DNA of 60,000 bases from Paenibacillus silvisoli (GCF_030866765.1 NZ_CP133017.1:6222501-6282500), one strand, 5' to 3'; positions 1 to 8,037 are shown, counted from the first letter of the stretch. Translations and numbers: made by a program. Notes: generated by a model not told the origin, from the sequence alone.

Positions 1-601
1 CTGTTTGTTCTTTGCGCAGCAGCCGGTGCAGCAGCAAAATTTGGTAGGCATTGCAGACGAACATCGGTATGATCATAAAAATCATCGCGGTTACGTTGCT
101 CTCTTCGCCGCGAAGGCTTGGCCATGCTTCAAGCATCGTCACGACGACTTGGAGAAACAGCGTCGGGATGAATGCGTTGTTGTTCGTCATTTTCGCTTTA
201 TAGAAGGCAACCACCCACGAGGCGAGCAGCAGGACCAGCGGCAGCGCCCAGAAAATCATGTTGTTGTCCAGCTTCACGCGATCCTGGTACAGCAGATACC
301 CGATCCCGCCCAGCGCGAACAGCGTCGTGTAGGCTTGCAGCGCGTTCCACATGTAGTTTTTGCGAATAACGCCAAGAGCGATGTAATTCAAGGTTAAGTA
401 AGCAAAGAAGCCCATTTGGCTGAAAGCGCCGAACAGCAGGCCGACAAGCGCCATCATGACCGCGTTAAAGCCCGCCGCCTCGAGGCCCATAAAGCCGAAT
501 GACTTATCGGACCATTGCATGACGCTTCCGACAATCGTCGTCACGACGCCGCCGACCGCCATTGTGCTCCAAAATAAGAAGAACCATTTTCGTAAATTCA
601 C
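1..601 (-). CDS. kbaA: KinB signalling pathway activation protein KbaA (3' end outside window)
   Basis: Manual translation of the minus strand from a GTG at 601 gives an uninterrupted frame to the window edge, about 200 residues, close to the length expected for KbaA, so only the last codons are probably missing. It begins MNLRKWFFLFWSTMAVGG and shows several hydrophobic helices, as expected of an integral membrane protein. In Bacillus KbaA is needed for the KinB branch of the sporulation phosphorelay (established knowledge). A GGAG lies 11 bases before the GTG. It is divergent from gerD, and the order kbaA-gerD-salA-cwlD matches Bacillus, which supports the name as much as the sequence does. 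Confidence 0.85.
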   Translation of the reverse strand, partial: MNLRKWFFLFWSTMAVGGVVTTIVGSVMQWSDKSFGFMGLEAAGFNAVMMALVGLLFGAFSQMGFFAYLTLNYIALGVIRKNYMWNALQAYTTLFALGGIGYLLYQDRVKLDNNMIFWALPLVLLLASWVVAFYKAKMTNNNAFIPTLFLQVVVTMLEAWPSLRGEESNVTAMIFMIIPMFVCNAYQILLLHRLLRKEQT

Positions 602-685
602 TTTTTATCCAACTCCAACGTTTTCGAAATTGTTCACACTATCCTTCATTTTACCATGTCCGATGTAAAAAGCCATGGCGCTTCC

Positions 686-716
686 ATGATAATACGTTGA
701 ACATTGTCGCATACTA
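686..716 (+). promoter_or_regulatory. Candidate sigma-G/sigma-F type promoter of gerD
   Basis: CATACTA at 710-716 exactly fits the forespore sigma-G -10 consensus CATAMTA. TGATAA at 687-692, 17 bases upstream, is an imperfect -35. The predicted start is about 35 bases before the gerD ATG. gerD is transcribed by sigma-G in Bacillus subtilis, so motif, position and known biology agree. The -35 match is only partial. Confidence 0.6.
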
Positions 717-760
717 CAAACACCAACATGCCGCAATACCAGAAGGGAGACACTGACATC

Positions 761-1468
761 ATGTTCAAACGATCTGCATGGCTTAGTGCCCTCATCGTCC
801 TGACATTCATTCTGTCCAGCTGCGGTTCGGCGCCGACGAGTACGGCCAGCGAACCCATCAGCTATAAAGACATGAAATCGATGGTTATTGACATACTCAA
901 GACCGAAGACGCGCAGAAGGCTCTTCAAGAGTCCGCTAGCGCCTCCTTAGGCGGTTCAGGATCAGGCGTTAAGCTGTTGTCCGTGCAGGATCAAGAGCAA
1001 GTGCGTTTAGCCGTTAAAGAAACGCTCGTATCTCCGGAATATGACAAGGTCATCGAGAAGCTCATGACGGATCCCCGCTTCGCCGGCGAGTTTTCGAAGG
1101 CGGTCAATAAGCAGAACAAACAAATTCATAAAGATTTATTGAAGGATCCTACGTACCAAAAGGATCTGATGCAAGTCATGAAGAGCCCGGAAATGGACAA
1201 AATGATCCTCGACGTGCTGCAAAGCACCCAGTATCGTAAGCAAGTCATGGCCATTATGCAGGAATCGCTGCAGAGCCCTCTCTTCCGTTTGGAAATTCTG
1301 GACCTGCTGAAGAAGGCTGTGCAGGAAGAGCTGAAACCGAAGCCGGATGAAAAGGTTCAGAAGCAAAAAGAAGGCGGCGGCGGCGGTGAAGGCGAAGGCG
1401 GCGATGGTGGCGAAAGCGGCGGCGATAGCGAAGGTGAAGGCGGTATGGGTGATCAAGGCGGCGGCTGA
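761..1468 (+). CDS. gerD: Spore germination lipoprotein GerD
   Basis: The 235-residue product starts with a lipoprotein signal peptide: MFKRS, a hydrophobic core, then the lipobox LSSC near residue 20. The central region is a helical, charged repeat-like segment (SPEYDKVIEKL, SPEMDKMILDV, SPLFRLEILDL). In the family GerD is a trimeric scaffold that clusters germinant receptors in the spore inner membrane. The C-terminus is a Gly/Glu/Asp-rich tail of about 30 residues encoded by GGCGGC/GGCGAA-like repeats. The start at 761 was chosen over the upstream ATG at 704 because GAAGGGAG lies just before it and the lipobox spacing is right. salA follows on the opposite strand beyond an insertion sequence. 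Confidence 0.93.
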   Translation: MFKRSAWLSALIVLTFILSSCGSAPTSTASEPISYKDMKSMVIDILKTEDAQKALQESASASLGGSGSGVKLLSVQDQEQVRLAVKETLVSPEYDKVIEKLMTDPRFAGEFSKAVNKQNKQIHKDLLKDPTYQKDLMQVMKSPEMDKMILDVLQSTQYRKQVMAIMQESLQSPLFRLEILDLLKKAVQEELKPKPDEKVQKQKEGGGGGEGEGGDGGESGGDSEGEGGMGDQGGG

Positions 1469-1495
1469 TGAGCGCGCTGCTTGAATAGATAAATG

Positions 1496-1520
1496 AAAAG
1501 CCAGCATGCGCACACGAGAA
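1496..1520. terminator. Left half of a bidirectional terminator split by the IS
   Basis: AAAAGCCAGC at 1496-1505 is the exact complement of GCTGGCTTTT at 2828-2837 across the insertion sequence. Removing the IS and one GAA copy rebuilds a hairpin with a second inner stem (CGCA...CGA with TCG...TGCG) and a GAAA loop, with A and T tracts on either side. It would have ended both gerD and salA transcripts. Confidence 0.7.
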
Positions 1521-1601
1521 TGGTATTATCCCCTCATGGTTGACAACGAAAAAAGGCCATCTGTTAAGATGAGTTTGACGTTGTTGACCGGAGGGGATTT
1601 T

Positions 1602-1910
1602 TTGTCTACAAAGAAACGAAAAAACAAGGTGTATTCAGAAGAGCTAAAAGCAGAAGCGGTAAGGTTGTATTTGGAGGAAGGTTTGAGCGCTAATCAAATT
1701 GCAGATCGATTTGAAATCCGAAGCAAGACTCAGATGCAGCAGTGGATTAAAAAACATCTTGAAGGACCGAAGGAAGATATGCGAGGCAAAACGGCTTGGA
1801 GAAAAGGAAGACCAAAAACCCAATTCTCCAGCATTGAAGAGGAACTTGCATACATCAAAGCGGAGAACGAATACCTAAAAAAGCGGTATCCAAATCTACA
1901 CAAGGAGTGA
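1602..1910 (+). CDS. IS3-family transposase OrfA (helix-turn-helix protein)
   Basis: The 102-residue product has an N-terminal helix-turn-helix of the transposase-8 type (YSEELKAEAVRLYLEEGLSA, NQIADRFEI) that recognises the IS ends, and a C-terminal leucine-zipper-like stretch (IEEELAYIKAENEYLKK). The TTG start at 1602 was chosen because GGAGGGG lies 7-8 bases upstream. A -1 frameshift at A AAA AAG (1877-1883, in the zero frame) would fuse it to OrfB, giving the working OrfAB transposase spanning 1602-2773. Without frameshifting it ends at 1910 and acts as a regulator in related elements. Confidence 0.9.
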   Translation: MSTKKRKNKVYSEELKAEAVRLYLEEGLSANQIADRFEIRSKTQMQQWIKKHLEGPKEDMRGKTAWRKGRPKTQFSSIEEELAYIKAENEYLKKRYPNLHKE

Positions 1911-2773
1911 CGACAAAAGCAGCAAGATTCTCCATCATCCATGAAATGAGACAGAGCACTCCGTTACTACTGCTCTTTGAATTAGCCGAAGTTTCTAGGG
2001 CCGGTTACTATAAATGGTTGAAATCAGTCCATGTGAAACCACAGAAGCAAGAAGATGAACTCTTGCTTAAGGAACACATTATGGCAATCCACCGCCAGCG
2101 CCCTTATTTAGGATACTTTCGTGTAGCGACTAGACTCCGAAAAGAAGGTTTCGTTGTCAATCATAAGCGCGTGTACCGACTGATGAAAGAGCTTGGTATT
2201 CGTTCGGTTATTCGCAAAAAACGAAGATTCTTTGGTAAACAGGCTTCCATTGTTCATCCTAACCGTTTGGATCGCCAGTTCAACGCTGAGACGCCTCTAA
2301 CGAAGCTTGTAACGGACATCACGTATCTTCGAGTTATGGATACGTTTTACTACCTTTCGGCCGTCCTGGATCTATTTAACAACGAGATCGTGGCCTGGCA
2401 GCTTTCCGCATGTAATGATCTGGACTTGGTAAACAGTACGTTGAAGCAGCTGCATGAATCGTATGAAATATCTGGATGCATGCTCCATTCGGATCAAGTA
2501 TTTCAATATACATCAAAGTCTTATAACAAAAAGTTGGAGCAATACGGCATCATTGGCAGTCACTCTCGAAGAGGAAATTGTCACGATAACGCTTGTATCG
2601 AATCCTTCTTTTCCCATTTAAAGACCGAAAGCATTTACCTTGAAAAGCCCTCGAATTTCAAGGATCTTCAGCATGCCGTGACAGCCTATATCGCTGATTA
2701 TAATCATCATAGATACCAGAAAAAACTAAACGACCGCTCCCCGGTTGAGTACCGGGAAGCAGTCGCTGCATAA
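1907..2773 (+). CDS. IS3-family transposase OrfB (DDE integrase domain)
   Basis: The frame lies -1 relative to orfA and is 288 codons from a GTG that overlaps the orfA stop; it is open from the slippery site at 1877 onward. It carries an IS3 HTH_21-like region (RPYLGYFRVATRLRKEGF) and an rve/DDE core: D in LVTDITYLRV, D in LHSDQVFQYTS, and E in ACIESFFSHLK. The usual residue after HSDQ is Gly; here it is Val, an odd substitution next to a catalytic residue. No stop or frameshift disrupts the frame, so it may be active or only recently impaired. Confidence 0.9.
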   Translation: MTTKAARFSIIHEMRQSTPLLLLFELAEVSRAGYYKWLKSVHVKPQKQEDELLLKEHIMAIHRQRPYLGYFRVATRLRKEGFVVNHKRVYRLMKELGIRSVIRKKRRFFGKQASIVHPNRLDRQFNAETPLTKLVTDITYLRVMDTFYYLSAVLDLFNNEIVAWQLSACNDLDLVNSTLKQLHESYEISGCMLHSDQVFQYTSKSYNKKLEQYGIIGSHSRRGNCHDNACIESFFSHLKTESIYLEKPSNFKDLQHAVTAYIADYNHHRYQKKLNDRSPVEYREAVAA

Positions 2774-2812
2774 GAGCCTTTTATTGTTGTCTACTTGACG
2801 GGGTTATGACCA

Positions 2813-2840
2813 GAAATCGTGCGGCCCGCTGGCTTTTTTG
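2813..2840. terminator. Right half of the split gerD/salA terminator
   Basis: ATCGTGCGGCCCGCTGGCTTTTTT at 2816-2839 is the distal arm and T tract that pair with 1496-1520. On its own it cannot fold the original hairpin. Transcripts from salA now meet this half first and then the right end of the IS. Confidence 0.65.
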
Positions 2841-2869
2841 TTGTGCGTGGGTCGAGCGATTGCGCGGCC

Positions 2870-4006
2870 TTAGGCCTCGCACTTGCCGATGACGCGCTCC
2901 GCCATCTCCAAGTACAGACGGCCTGTGTCCGTGTCGGCCTTATATACCGACGGAGCGAAGTCCGGCTCGGAGATATGGTTGTCCGGCGCGCCGAGCGGAA
3001 TTTGCGCGAGCAGCTCGGCATTGAGCGATTCCGCCAGCCTTGCGCCGCCCCCGCGACCGAAGACGTATTCGTGCTCGCCGCTCTTACTTACGTAATACGA
3101 CATGTTCTCGACGACGCCGATAATCTCATGCTCCGTCTTGATGGCCATGGCGCCTGCCCGTGCGGCTACGAATGCAGCTGTCGCATGCGGCGTCGTCACG
3201 ATGATTTCCTTGCTCTGCGGAATGAGCTGGTGCACGTCCAGCGCAACGTCACCTGTGCCCGGCGGCAGATCCAGCAGCAGGTAGTCGAGCTCGCCCCATT
3301 CGATTTCGGCAAAGAAGTTGCGGAGCATTTTGCCGAGCATCGGGCCGCGCCATACGATCGGCGCATTGTCTTCGACGAAGAAGCCCATCGACATGACGCG
3401 CACGCCGAACTTCTCGATCGGGATGACGCGTTCGTTCACGACCTGCGGGCGTTCTTCGATGCCCATCATGTCGGGCACGCTGAAGCCGTAGATGTCGGCG
3501 TCGATAATGCCGACGCGCTTGCCCTTCCGGGCCAAGGCGACCGCGAGATTCACGGTCACCGTGGACTTGCCGACGCCGCCCTTGCCGCTGGCGACGGCGA
3601 TGAACTGCACCCCGCTGCTCCCGTTCAGCAGCGGGGTGGCCTCCAGGCCGGCCCCGTGCCCACGTACGGGGCCTTGGCCTGCGGCCTGCTGCGGCGCTGC
3701 CTTCGGGGCGCCGCCAGGGCCAGGGCCGCCCGCGGCAGCCTGCGCAGCCGCGGGCTGCTGCGCCGCAGGCGCGCCTTCGCCGGAGGCGCGAAACCGGCAG
3801 TGCACGGTTTCGGCCCCGCCGGCGGCAAGCGCGGCTTGCAGCGCGGCCTCAAGCGCGGGCTGCGCGCTCGCGCTCGCTCCGAGGACCGTCAACGAGACGT
3901 GACGGTCCTTTACCATGACATCGCGGAAGGTAATCGAGCTGCCTTCCGAATTATATGGGGCCGCCACTGCTTCGGCGGCCTCTAATGCTTCAACGCGGGT
4001 CAACAT
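2870..4006 (-). CDS. salA: Mrp/SalA-type P-loop ATPase
   Basis: The 378-residue protein has an N-terminal DUF59-like region (about 1-80), a long Ala/Pro/Gly/Gln-rich linker (about 85-125), and a MinD/Mrp ATPase domain with deviant Walker A GKGGVGKST, DADIYG and DLPPGTGD. Apo-Mrp Fe-S carriers have a CxxC after GVVENMS; here that segment is YYVSKSGEHEYVFG with no cysteine, like SalA of Bacillus, a regulator that represses scoC. The name also fits its place between gerD and cwlD. The start could be the ATG at 4012 or at 4006; 4006 is better spaced (10 bases) from GAGGAG. The linker DNA is strikingly GC-rich. Confidence 0.85.
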   Translation of the reverse strand: MLTRVEALEAAEAVAAPYNSEGSSITFRDVMVKDRHVSLTVLGASASAQPALEAALQAALAAGGAETVHCRFRASGEGAPAAQQPAAAQAAAGGPGPGGAPKAAPQQAAGQGPVRGHGAGLEATPLLNGSSGVQFIAVASGKGGVGKSTVTVNLAVALARKGKRVGIIDADIYGFSVPDMMGIEERPQVVNERVIPIEKFGVRVMSMGFFVEDNAPIVWRGPMLGKMLRNFFAEIEWGELDYLLLDLPPGTGDVALDVHQLIPQSKEIIVTTPHATAAFVAARAGAMAIKTEHEIIGVVENMSYYVSKSGEHEYVFGRGGGARLAESLNAELLAQIPLGAPDNHISEPDFAPSVYKADTDTGRLYLEMAERVIGKCEA

Positions 4007-4089
4007 AGTCATTCGTCTCCTCTTGTCCTTGAATGTACTTGCTCCATTATAACAAGACCAAGACCCCGTTCCAAGCCGCGTAAGACGCG

Positions 4090-4887
4090 TTATTTGCTCC
4101 CGGCCGCGTCTTGTCCCGCATCGGCGCCGGTGGAAGTGCCCCACTTCTCGCCGGCCGTGAACCGCAAAATCCCTTGATAAATCGATGCGGCCACCTTCTT
4201 CTGGTACTCCGCGTCGGCCAAACGCGCCGCTTCGCCCGGATTGGACAGGAAACCGACTTCGACGAGCGCGCTAGGCACATCGTCCATCGCCTTGAGCAAA
4301 TAGACCGTATTCACCGTCGCCGCTACCCGTTCCGTATTGGCCAAATTGCGCTTGATCTCGTCTTGAATAAGCGACGCGAGCACCGCGTTTTCCGGCAGGT
4401 TCGGGTAGAAGAAGGTTTGCGCGCCCGACCAGCGCGGCGACGGGATGCTGTTCATGTGGATGCTGAGCAGCAGCGAAGCGTTCTTCTCCTTGACGAACTT
4501 CGCCCGATTCACCAGATCCTGTGTCTTTCGCTTGCTGATCTTGGACGTGCCTTCTTCGGCGAGATCGTAATCGCCTTCCCGCGTCATGACGACGATCGCT
4601 CCGGCCTGCTGCAGATAATCCCGAAGCTGCAGAGCGATGGCCAAATTGAGGTCTTTCTCCACCATCCCCTGCTTGCTGACCGCGCCTCCGTCTACGCCGC
4701 CGTGCCCCGCATCGATCGCAATGACTTTGCCGGATAAAGGCAGCGTCCAGTACGTCCAAGTGCGCGAGGCAGGCACTTCCTGCGTCAGCAAAATCACGGT
4801 CAGCAGGACCGCGACCAAGCCCAAGGAAATGCGCACGGCACCGCGGTACGTTATCCAGATGACGAAACGCTTTCGTACTCCACGCAT
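4090..4887 (-). CDS. cwlD: Germination-specific N-acetylmuramoyl-L-alanine amidase CwlD
   Basis: The 265-residue protein has a basic N-terminus and one membrane anchor (about residues 15-35), followed by an amidase_3 domain. Zinc and catalytic residues are visible in DAGHGGVDGGA, VEKDLNL, LLSIHMNS and LVEVGFLSN. In spores CwlD removes peptide side chains from muramic acid so that GerD-independent cortex-lytic enzymes can recognise muramic-delta-lactam. The ATG at 4887 was chosen because GGGGTGG lies 8 bases upstream; a longer frame reaches 4953. It is upstream of salA in the same direction, separated by 77 bases. Confidence 0.92.
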   Translation of the reverse strand: MRGVRKRFVIWITYRGAVRISLGLVAVLLTVILLTQEVPASRTWTYWTLPLSGKVIAIDAGHGGVDGGAVSKQGMVEKDLNLAIALQLRDYLQQAGAIVVMTREGDYDLAEEGTSKISKRKTQDLVNRAKFVKEKNASLLLSIHMNSIPSPRWSGAQTFFYPNLPENAVLASLIQDEIKRNLANTERVAATVNTVYLLKAMDDVPSALVEVGFLSNPGEAARLADAEYQKKVAASIYQGILRFTAGEKWGTSTGADAGQDAAGSK

Positions 4888-5024
4888 ACAAAAAGCCACC
4901 CCAATCTCCATGCGATGATCATGCACAGGAGTCTTTCCTGTACTCTTTATCATCCTATGGGACGAGGTGGCTTGTTATGCGAACAACCTGTCTCCATGAG
5001 CGGAAACGGCCGTCGCTTTCGTAA

Positions 5025-6191
5025 TTAATTTACGGGTTGTTCAGCCATGCCTTCAATCAGAATCTTCGCGACTTCCGGACGCGAGAATTCCGGCGGCGGG
5101 CAAACGCCGTCACGCAGCAAGGCGCGTACTTTCGTACCGGACAGCGTCAGGTGATCCGCCTTATCATGCGGGCAGGTTTTGCTGGACGCCATGTTGCCGC
5201 ACTTCGTGCAGAAGAAGCTGTGTTCGAAGTAAAGCGGCGTAATGCCGAGCTCATCGGCCGTAAAGGAGCGAAGCAGCTCTTGCGCCTCATACGTGCCGTA
5301 GTAGTCGCCTACGCCAGCGTGGTCGCGGCCTACGATAAAGTGCGTGCAGCCGTAGTTTTTGCGTACCATCGCGTGGAAGATCGCTTCGCGCGGGCCGGCA
5401 TAACGCATAGCAGCCGGGAATACGCCGAGGAACGTGCGGTCAGCCGGATAGTAGTTCTCCAGCAGCGCAATGTAGCTCTTCATCCGAACGTTCGCAGGAA
5501 CGTCATCCGACTTGGTCTCGCCCACCAGCGGGTTCAAGAACAAGGCATCGACGATTTCCATCGCGCACTTCTGGATGTACTCGTGCGCGCGGTGAACCGG
5601 GTTACGCGTTTGGAAGCCGACAATCGTGCGCCAGCCCTTCTCCGCGAAGATCCGTCTCGTTTCAGCCGGGTCGAAGTAGAATTCATTGAACTTCTCAGGC
5701 ACCGGACGGTTCAATACCGTGATCGGACCGCCTACATACGTATTAGGACGCCCGAAGAGCTTCGCAACGCCAGGATGCGCAATATCGTCCGTCTTGAACA
5801 CGTTTACCGCTTCAATCTTCTGATCTACGCTGTAGATGCTTTCGATATCGATAACGGCGTATACGACGCCGTCTTCGCCTACAAGCGCGGCACGCTGGCC
5901 TGTGGAAAGCTCGGAAGCCTTCGTTTCTTCTACGGCAAGCGTAATCGGAATGCTCCATACCGTTCCGTCTGCCAGACGCATGCGCTCAACGACCGAGCGA
6001 TAGTCCGCTTCATTCAAGAAACCGGTCAGCGGCGAAAAGGCGCCGACGCCGATAAGATCCAAATCCGATACTGCCCAAGTATTGACGACGATGACCGGTA
6101 GTGCTGCCGCTTCCGCCAGCAGCGCATCGCGCTCAGCGCCGCTTGCGACTCGATTGACGAGTACGCCGCCGTGTGGCTTAATGCTGCTCAT
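5025..6191 (-). CDS. sat: Sulfate adenylyltransferase (ATP sulfurylase)
   Basis: The 388-residue enzyme makes adenosine 5'-phosphosulfate (APS) from ATP and sulfate, the first step of sulfate assimilation. It has the family nucleotide-binding motif [12 protein letters not shown] (about 193-204), [16 protein letters not shown] and the [12 protein letters not shown] motif. A C-terminal cysteine cluster [13 protein letters not shown] may bind metal, as in the single-domain archaeal/bacterial type. It lies 46 bases downstream of cysH in one operon. AGGAGG precedes the ATG by 11 bases. No APS kinase (cysC) is nearby. Confidence 0.95.
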   Translation of the reverse strand: MSSIKPHGGVLVNRVASGAERDALLAEAAALPVIVVNTWAVSDLDLIGVGAFSPLTGFLNEADYRSVVERMRLADGTVWSIPITLAVEETKASELSTGQRAALVGEDGVVYAVIDIESIYSVDQKIEAVNVFKTDDIAHPGVAKLFGRPNTYVGGPITVLNRPVPEKFNEFYFDPAETRRIFAEKGWRTIVGFQTRNPVHRAHEYIQKCAMEIVDALFLNPLVGETKSDDVPANVRMKSYIALLENYYPADRTFLGVFPAAMRYAGPREAIFHAMVRKNYGCTHFIVGRDHAGVGDYYGTYEAQELLRSFTADELGITPLYFEHSFFCTKCGNMASSKTCPHDKADHLTLSGTKVRALLRDGVCPPPEFSRPEVAKILIEGMAEQPVN

Positions 6192-6237
6192 AGCTCCAGT
6201 TGCCTCCTAAAATGTATTTACAGGGTTCTGATGATTC

Positions 6238-6930
6238 TTATTTATGCAGTCCGCATTCCGTTTTCTCTTGACCCGACCAGCGTCCTGCACGCGGATCTTC
6301 GCCAGGCATAACCTGACGCGTGCAATATTCGCAGCCGATGCTTGGGTAGTTGTTGTCATGAAGCGGATTGTAATACACGTTGTTCTCGCGGATATAGTTC
6401 CATACATCCTCGGATGTCCAGTTAGCGATCGGGTTGAATTTAACCAATCCGAACTTCGTGTCGTACTCGATCTTCTTCGCGTTCGCACGCGTAGGCGCTT
6501 GGTCACGGCGGATGCCTGTAATCCATGCTTCATATTTGGAAAGAATTTGCGTGAGCGGGTCTACTTTGCGGATGTTGCAGCATTGTGTTGCGTTCGATTT
6601 CCACAGCTCTTCGCCATACTGCGCGGCTTGCTCTTCCGGTGTAATCGCCGGCGATACGCGAACGAATTTCAAGTTGTAGATCTCTTCCATCTTGTCGCGC
6701 GTTTCGTATGTTTCTTTAAAGTGGAAATCCGTGTCCAGATAGAAAATATCTGTGCTCGGGCTAATTTTTTGCAGCATATCGACAAGCACGACATCCTCCG
6801 CGCCAAAACTGCATGCAAACGTAATGTTCGGGAATGTTTCAACGGCGAACTTCAAAATTTCTTGCGGGGTCGCGTTTTCCAGCTCTACTGCCTTTTGATT
6901 GATGAGCGCTTCCTTTTCAAACAGGTTCAT
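6238..6930 (-). CDS. cysH: Adenylyl-sulfate (APS) reductase, CysH family
   Basis: The 230-residue PAPS/APS reductase domain has the P-loop-like ACSFGAEDVVL near residue 40 and the C-terminal catalytic ECGLHK. It also carries two cysteine pairs, QCCNIRK and GCEYC, which hold a [4Fe-4S] cluster in the APS-using enzymes. This indicates reduction of APS directly to sulfite, consistent with sat beside it and no cysC. The start at 6930 has GGAGG 8 bases upstream; the longer frame (6945) would put the site inside the gene. It is first in a two-gene operon with its own promoter. Confidence 0.94.
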   Translation of the reverse strand: MNLFEKEALINQKAVELENATPQEILKFAVETFPNITFACSFGAEDVVLVDMLQKISPSTDIFYLDTDFHFKETYETRDKMEEIYNLKFVRVSPAITPEEQAAQYGEELWKSNATQCCNIRKVDPLTQILSKYEAWITGIRRDQAPTRANAKKIEYDTKFGLVKFNPIANWTSEDVWNYIRENNVYYNPLHDNNYPSIGCEYCTRQVMPGEDPRAGRWSGQEKTECGLHK

Positions 6931-6977
6931 GCTGATGCCCTCCATATTTAAATTCCTAGTAAAACAATCTACATTAA

Positions 6978-7006
6978 ATTATACGTCCATTACGCAATTT
7001 GTTCAA
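6978..7006 (-). promoter_or_regulatory. Sigma-A promoter of cysH-sat
   Basis: On the minus strand TTGAAC (7001-7006) and TATAAT (6978-6983) are separated by exactly 17 bases. The predicted leader is only about 40 bases, too short for an S-box or T-box. TAGGAATT lies near the transcription start (6953-6960) and resembles half of a CymR-type site, but I would not call it. Confidence 0.85.
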
Positions 7007-7029
7007 CGTTTTAAATCAGGCAAAATAAT

Positions 7030-7066
7030 TAAAAAATGCCTTCCCTGTAAGCAGAGAAGGCATTTG
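7030..7066 (-). terminator. Rho-independent terminator of rplM-rpsI
   Basis: On the minus strand AAATGCCTTC pairs with GAAGGCATTT around an 11-base loop, followed by a T-rich run (GGCATTTTTTAATT). It lies 13 bases after the rpsI stop and separates it from the cysH promoter. Confidence 0.92.
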
Positions 7067-7078
7067 TATGACGCAATA

Positions 7079-7471
7079 TTAACGTTTCGAGAATTGTGGC
7101 GCGCGACGTGCCGCTTTAAGACCGTATTTTTTACGTTCTTTCATACGTGGGTCACGAGTCAGGAAGCCCGCACGTTTCAGTGCTGGACGGAATTCCGGAT
7201 CTGCTTTAAGCAGAGCGCGGGAGATACCGTGACGGATAGCGCCGGCTTGACCGGAGATACCGCCGCCGTGAGCGATAACCAAGATGTCGTATTTGCCTGC
7301 AGTCTCAGTAAGAGCAAGCGGTTGTTTAACGATCAGCTTCAATGTTTCCAAACCGAAGTAATCATTCAGATCGCGTTTGTTGATAATGATTCGTCCTTCA
7401 CCCGGCACGAGACGTACACGTGCTACAGAGTGTTTACGACGACCGGTTCCATAGTATTGAACTTGTGCCAT
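7079..7471 (-). CDS. rpsI: 30S ribosomal protein S9 (uS9)
   Basis: The 130-residue protein has family hallmarks: [16 protein letters not shown] at the start, [20 protein letters not shown] in the middle, and the very basic RAPQFSKR tail that reaches the ribosomal P site. It lies 19 bases downstream of rplM, the usual pair, and is followed by a strong terminator. Confidence 0.98.
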   Translation of the reverse strand: MAQVQYYGTGRRKHSVARVRLVPGEGRIIINKRDLNDYFGLETLKLIVKQPLALTETAGKYDILVIAHGGGISGQAGAIRHGISRALLKADPEFRPALKRAGFLTRDPRMKERKKYGLKAARRAPQFSKR

Positions 7472-7490
7472 GAAACTGTCCTCCCTCTAA

Positions 7491-7928
7491 TTAACCGCGA
7501 AGTTCGTAAACTTCTGGATTTTGTGCTTGATGCGGGTGTTCCGATCCTGCGTATACTTTAAGCTTCAGCTTCATTTTGTCGCCAAGGCGATTTTTAGGAA
7601 GCATGCCGTGAATCGCTTGCTCAATCACTTGGATTGGCTTGTTCTTGATCATGTCTTGAGCTGGAGTTACTTTAAGTCCGCCTTGGTACATCGAGTGACG
7701 GTAGTACATTTTGTTTTGCAGTTTTTTACCTGTCAGGTGAATTTTCTCCGCGTTGATAACAACGACGAAATCGCCTGTATCAACGTGTGGAGTAAATTGT
7801 GGTTTGTGCTTGCCGCGGATCAGGCTAGCAGCTTCGCTCGCAAGGCGGCCAAGCGTTTTGCCTTCAGCGTCAATGACGTACCATTTGCGTTCAACTTCAT
7901 TTGGCTTAGCCATGTAGGTAGTGCGCAT
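7491..7928 (-). CDS. rplM: 50S ribosomal protein L13 (uL13)
   Basis: The 145-residue protein has the L13 core [16 protein letters not shown] and the typical HSMYQGGLK and GMLPKNRLG segments. L13 is an early assembly protein binding 23S rRNA. AAGGAGG lies 9 bases before the ATG. It is first in the rplM-rpsI operon, with a structured leader and its own promoter upstream. Confidence 0.98.
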   Translation of the reverse strand: MRTTYMAKPNEVERKWYVIDAEGKTLGRLASEAASLIRGKHKPQFTPHVDTGDFVVVINAEKIHLTGKKLQNKMYYRHSMYQGGLKVTPAQDMIKNKPIQVIEQAIHGMLPKNRLGDKMKLKLKVYAGSEHPHQAQNPEVYELRG

Positions 7929-8037
7929 GGGGGTGATCCTCCTTCTTCATTCAAACAAATCGATCTCATGTATAATGTTACGTTTTACCGTTTAATCGGC
8001 TTAGTTATGCTTTGGTTTGTTGCATTTAGGCGGCGAT

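Larger units (their letters stand above)
1521..2812 (+). mobile_element. IS3-family insertion sequence (IS150-like), complete
   Basis: The element is 1292 bp. Its ends are imperfect inverted repeats of about 36 bp: the left begins TGGTATTATCCCCTCA at 1521 and the right, read on the minus strand, begins TGGTCATAACCCCGTCA at 2812. Both share GACAAC and AAAAGGC further in. A 3-bp direct repeat GAA flanks it at 1518-1520 and 2813-2815, as expected for this family. Inside are two overlapping frames, orfA and orfB, with a classic A6G slippery site at 1877-1883. It lies between the convergent genes gerD and salA and interrupts no coding sequence. Confidence 0.93.

Noticed and set aside
2819..3985. 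A 388-codon plus-strand frame opposite salA
   Set aside because: It arises from GC-rich antisense codons of salA. The minus-strand ATPase motifs are unambiguous.
6953..6960. TAGGAATT near the cysH transcription start as a CymR site
   Set aside because: Only a half-site is visible; too short to support a regulator call.
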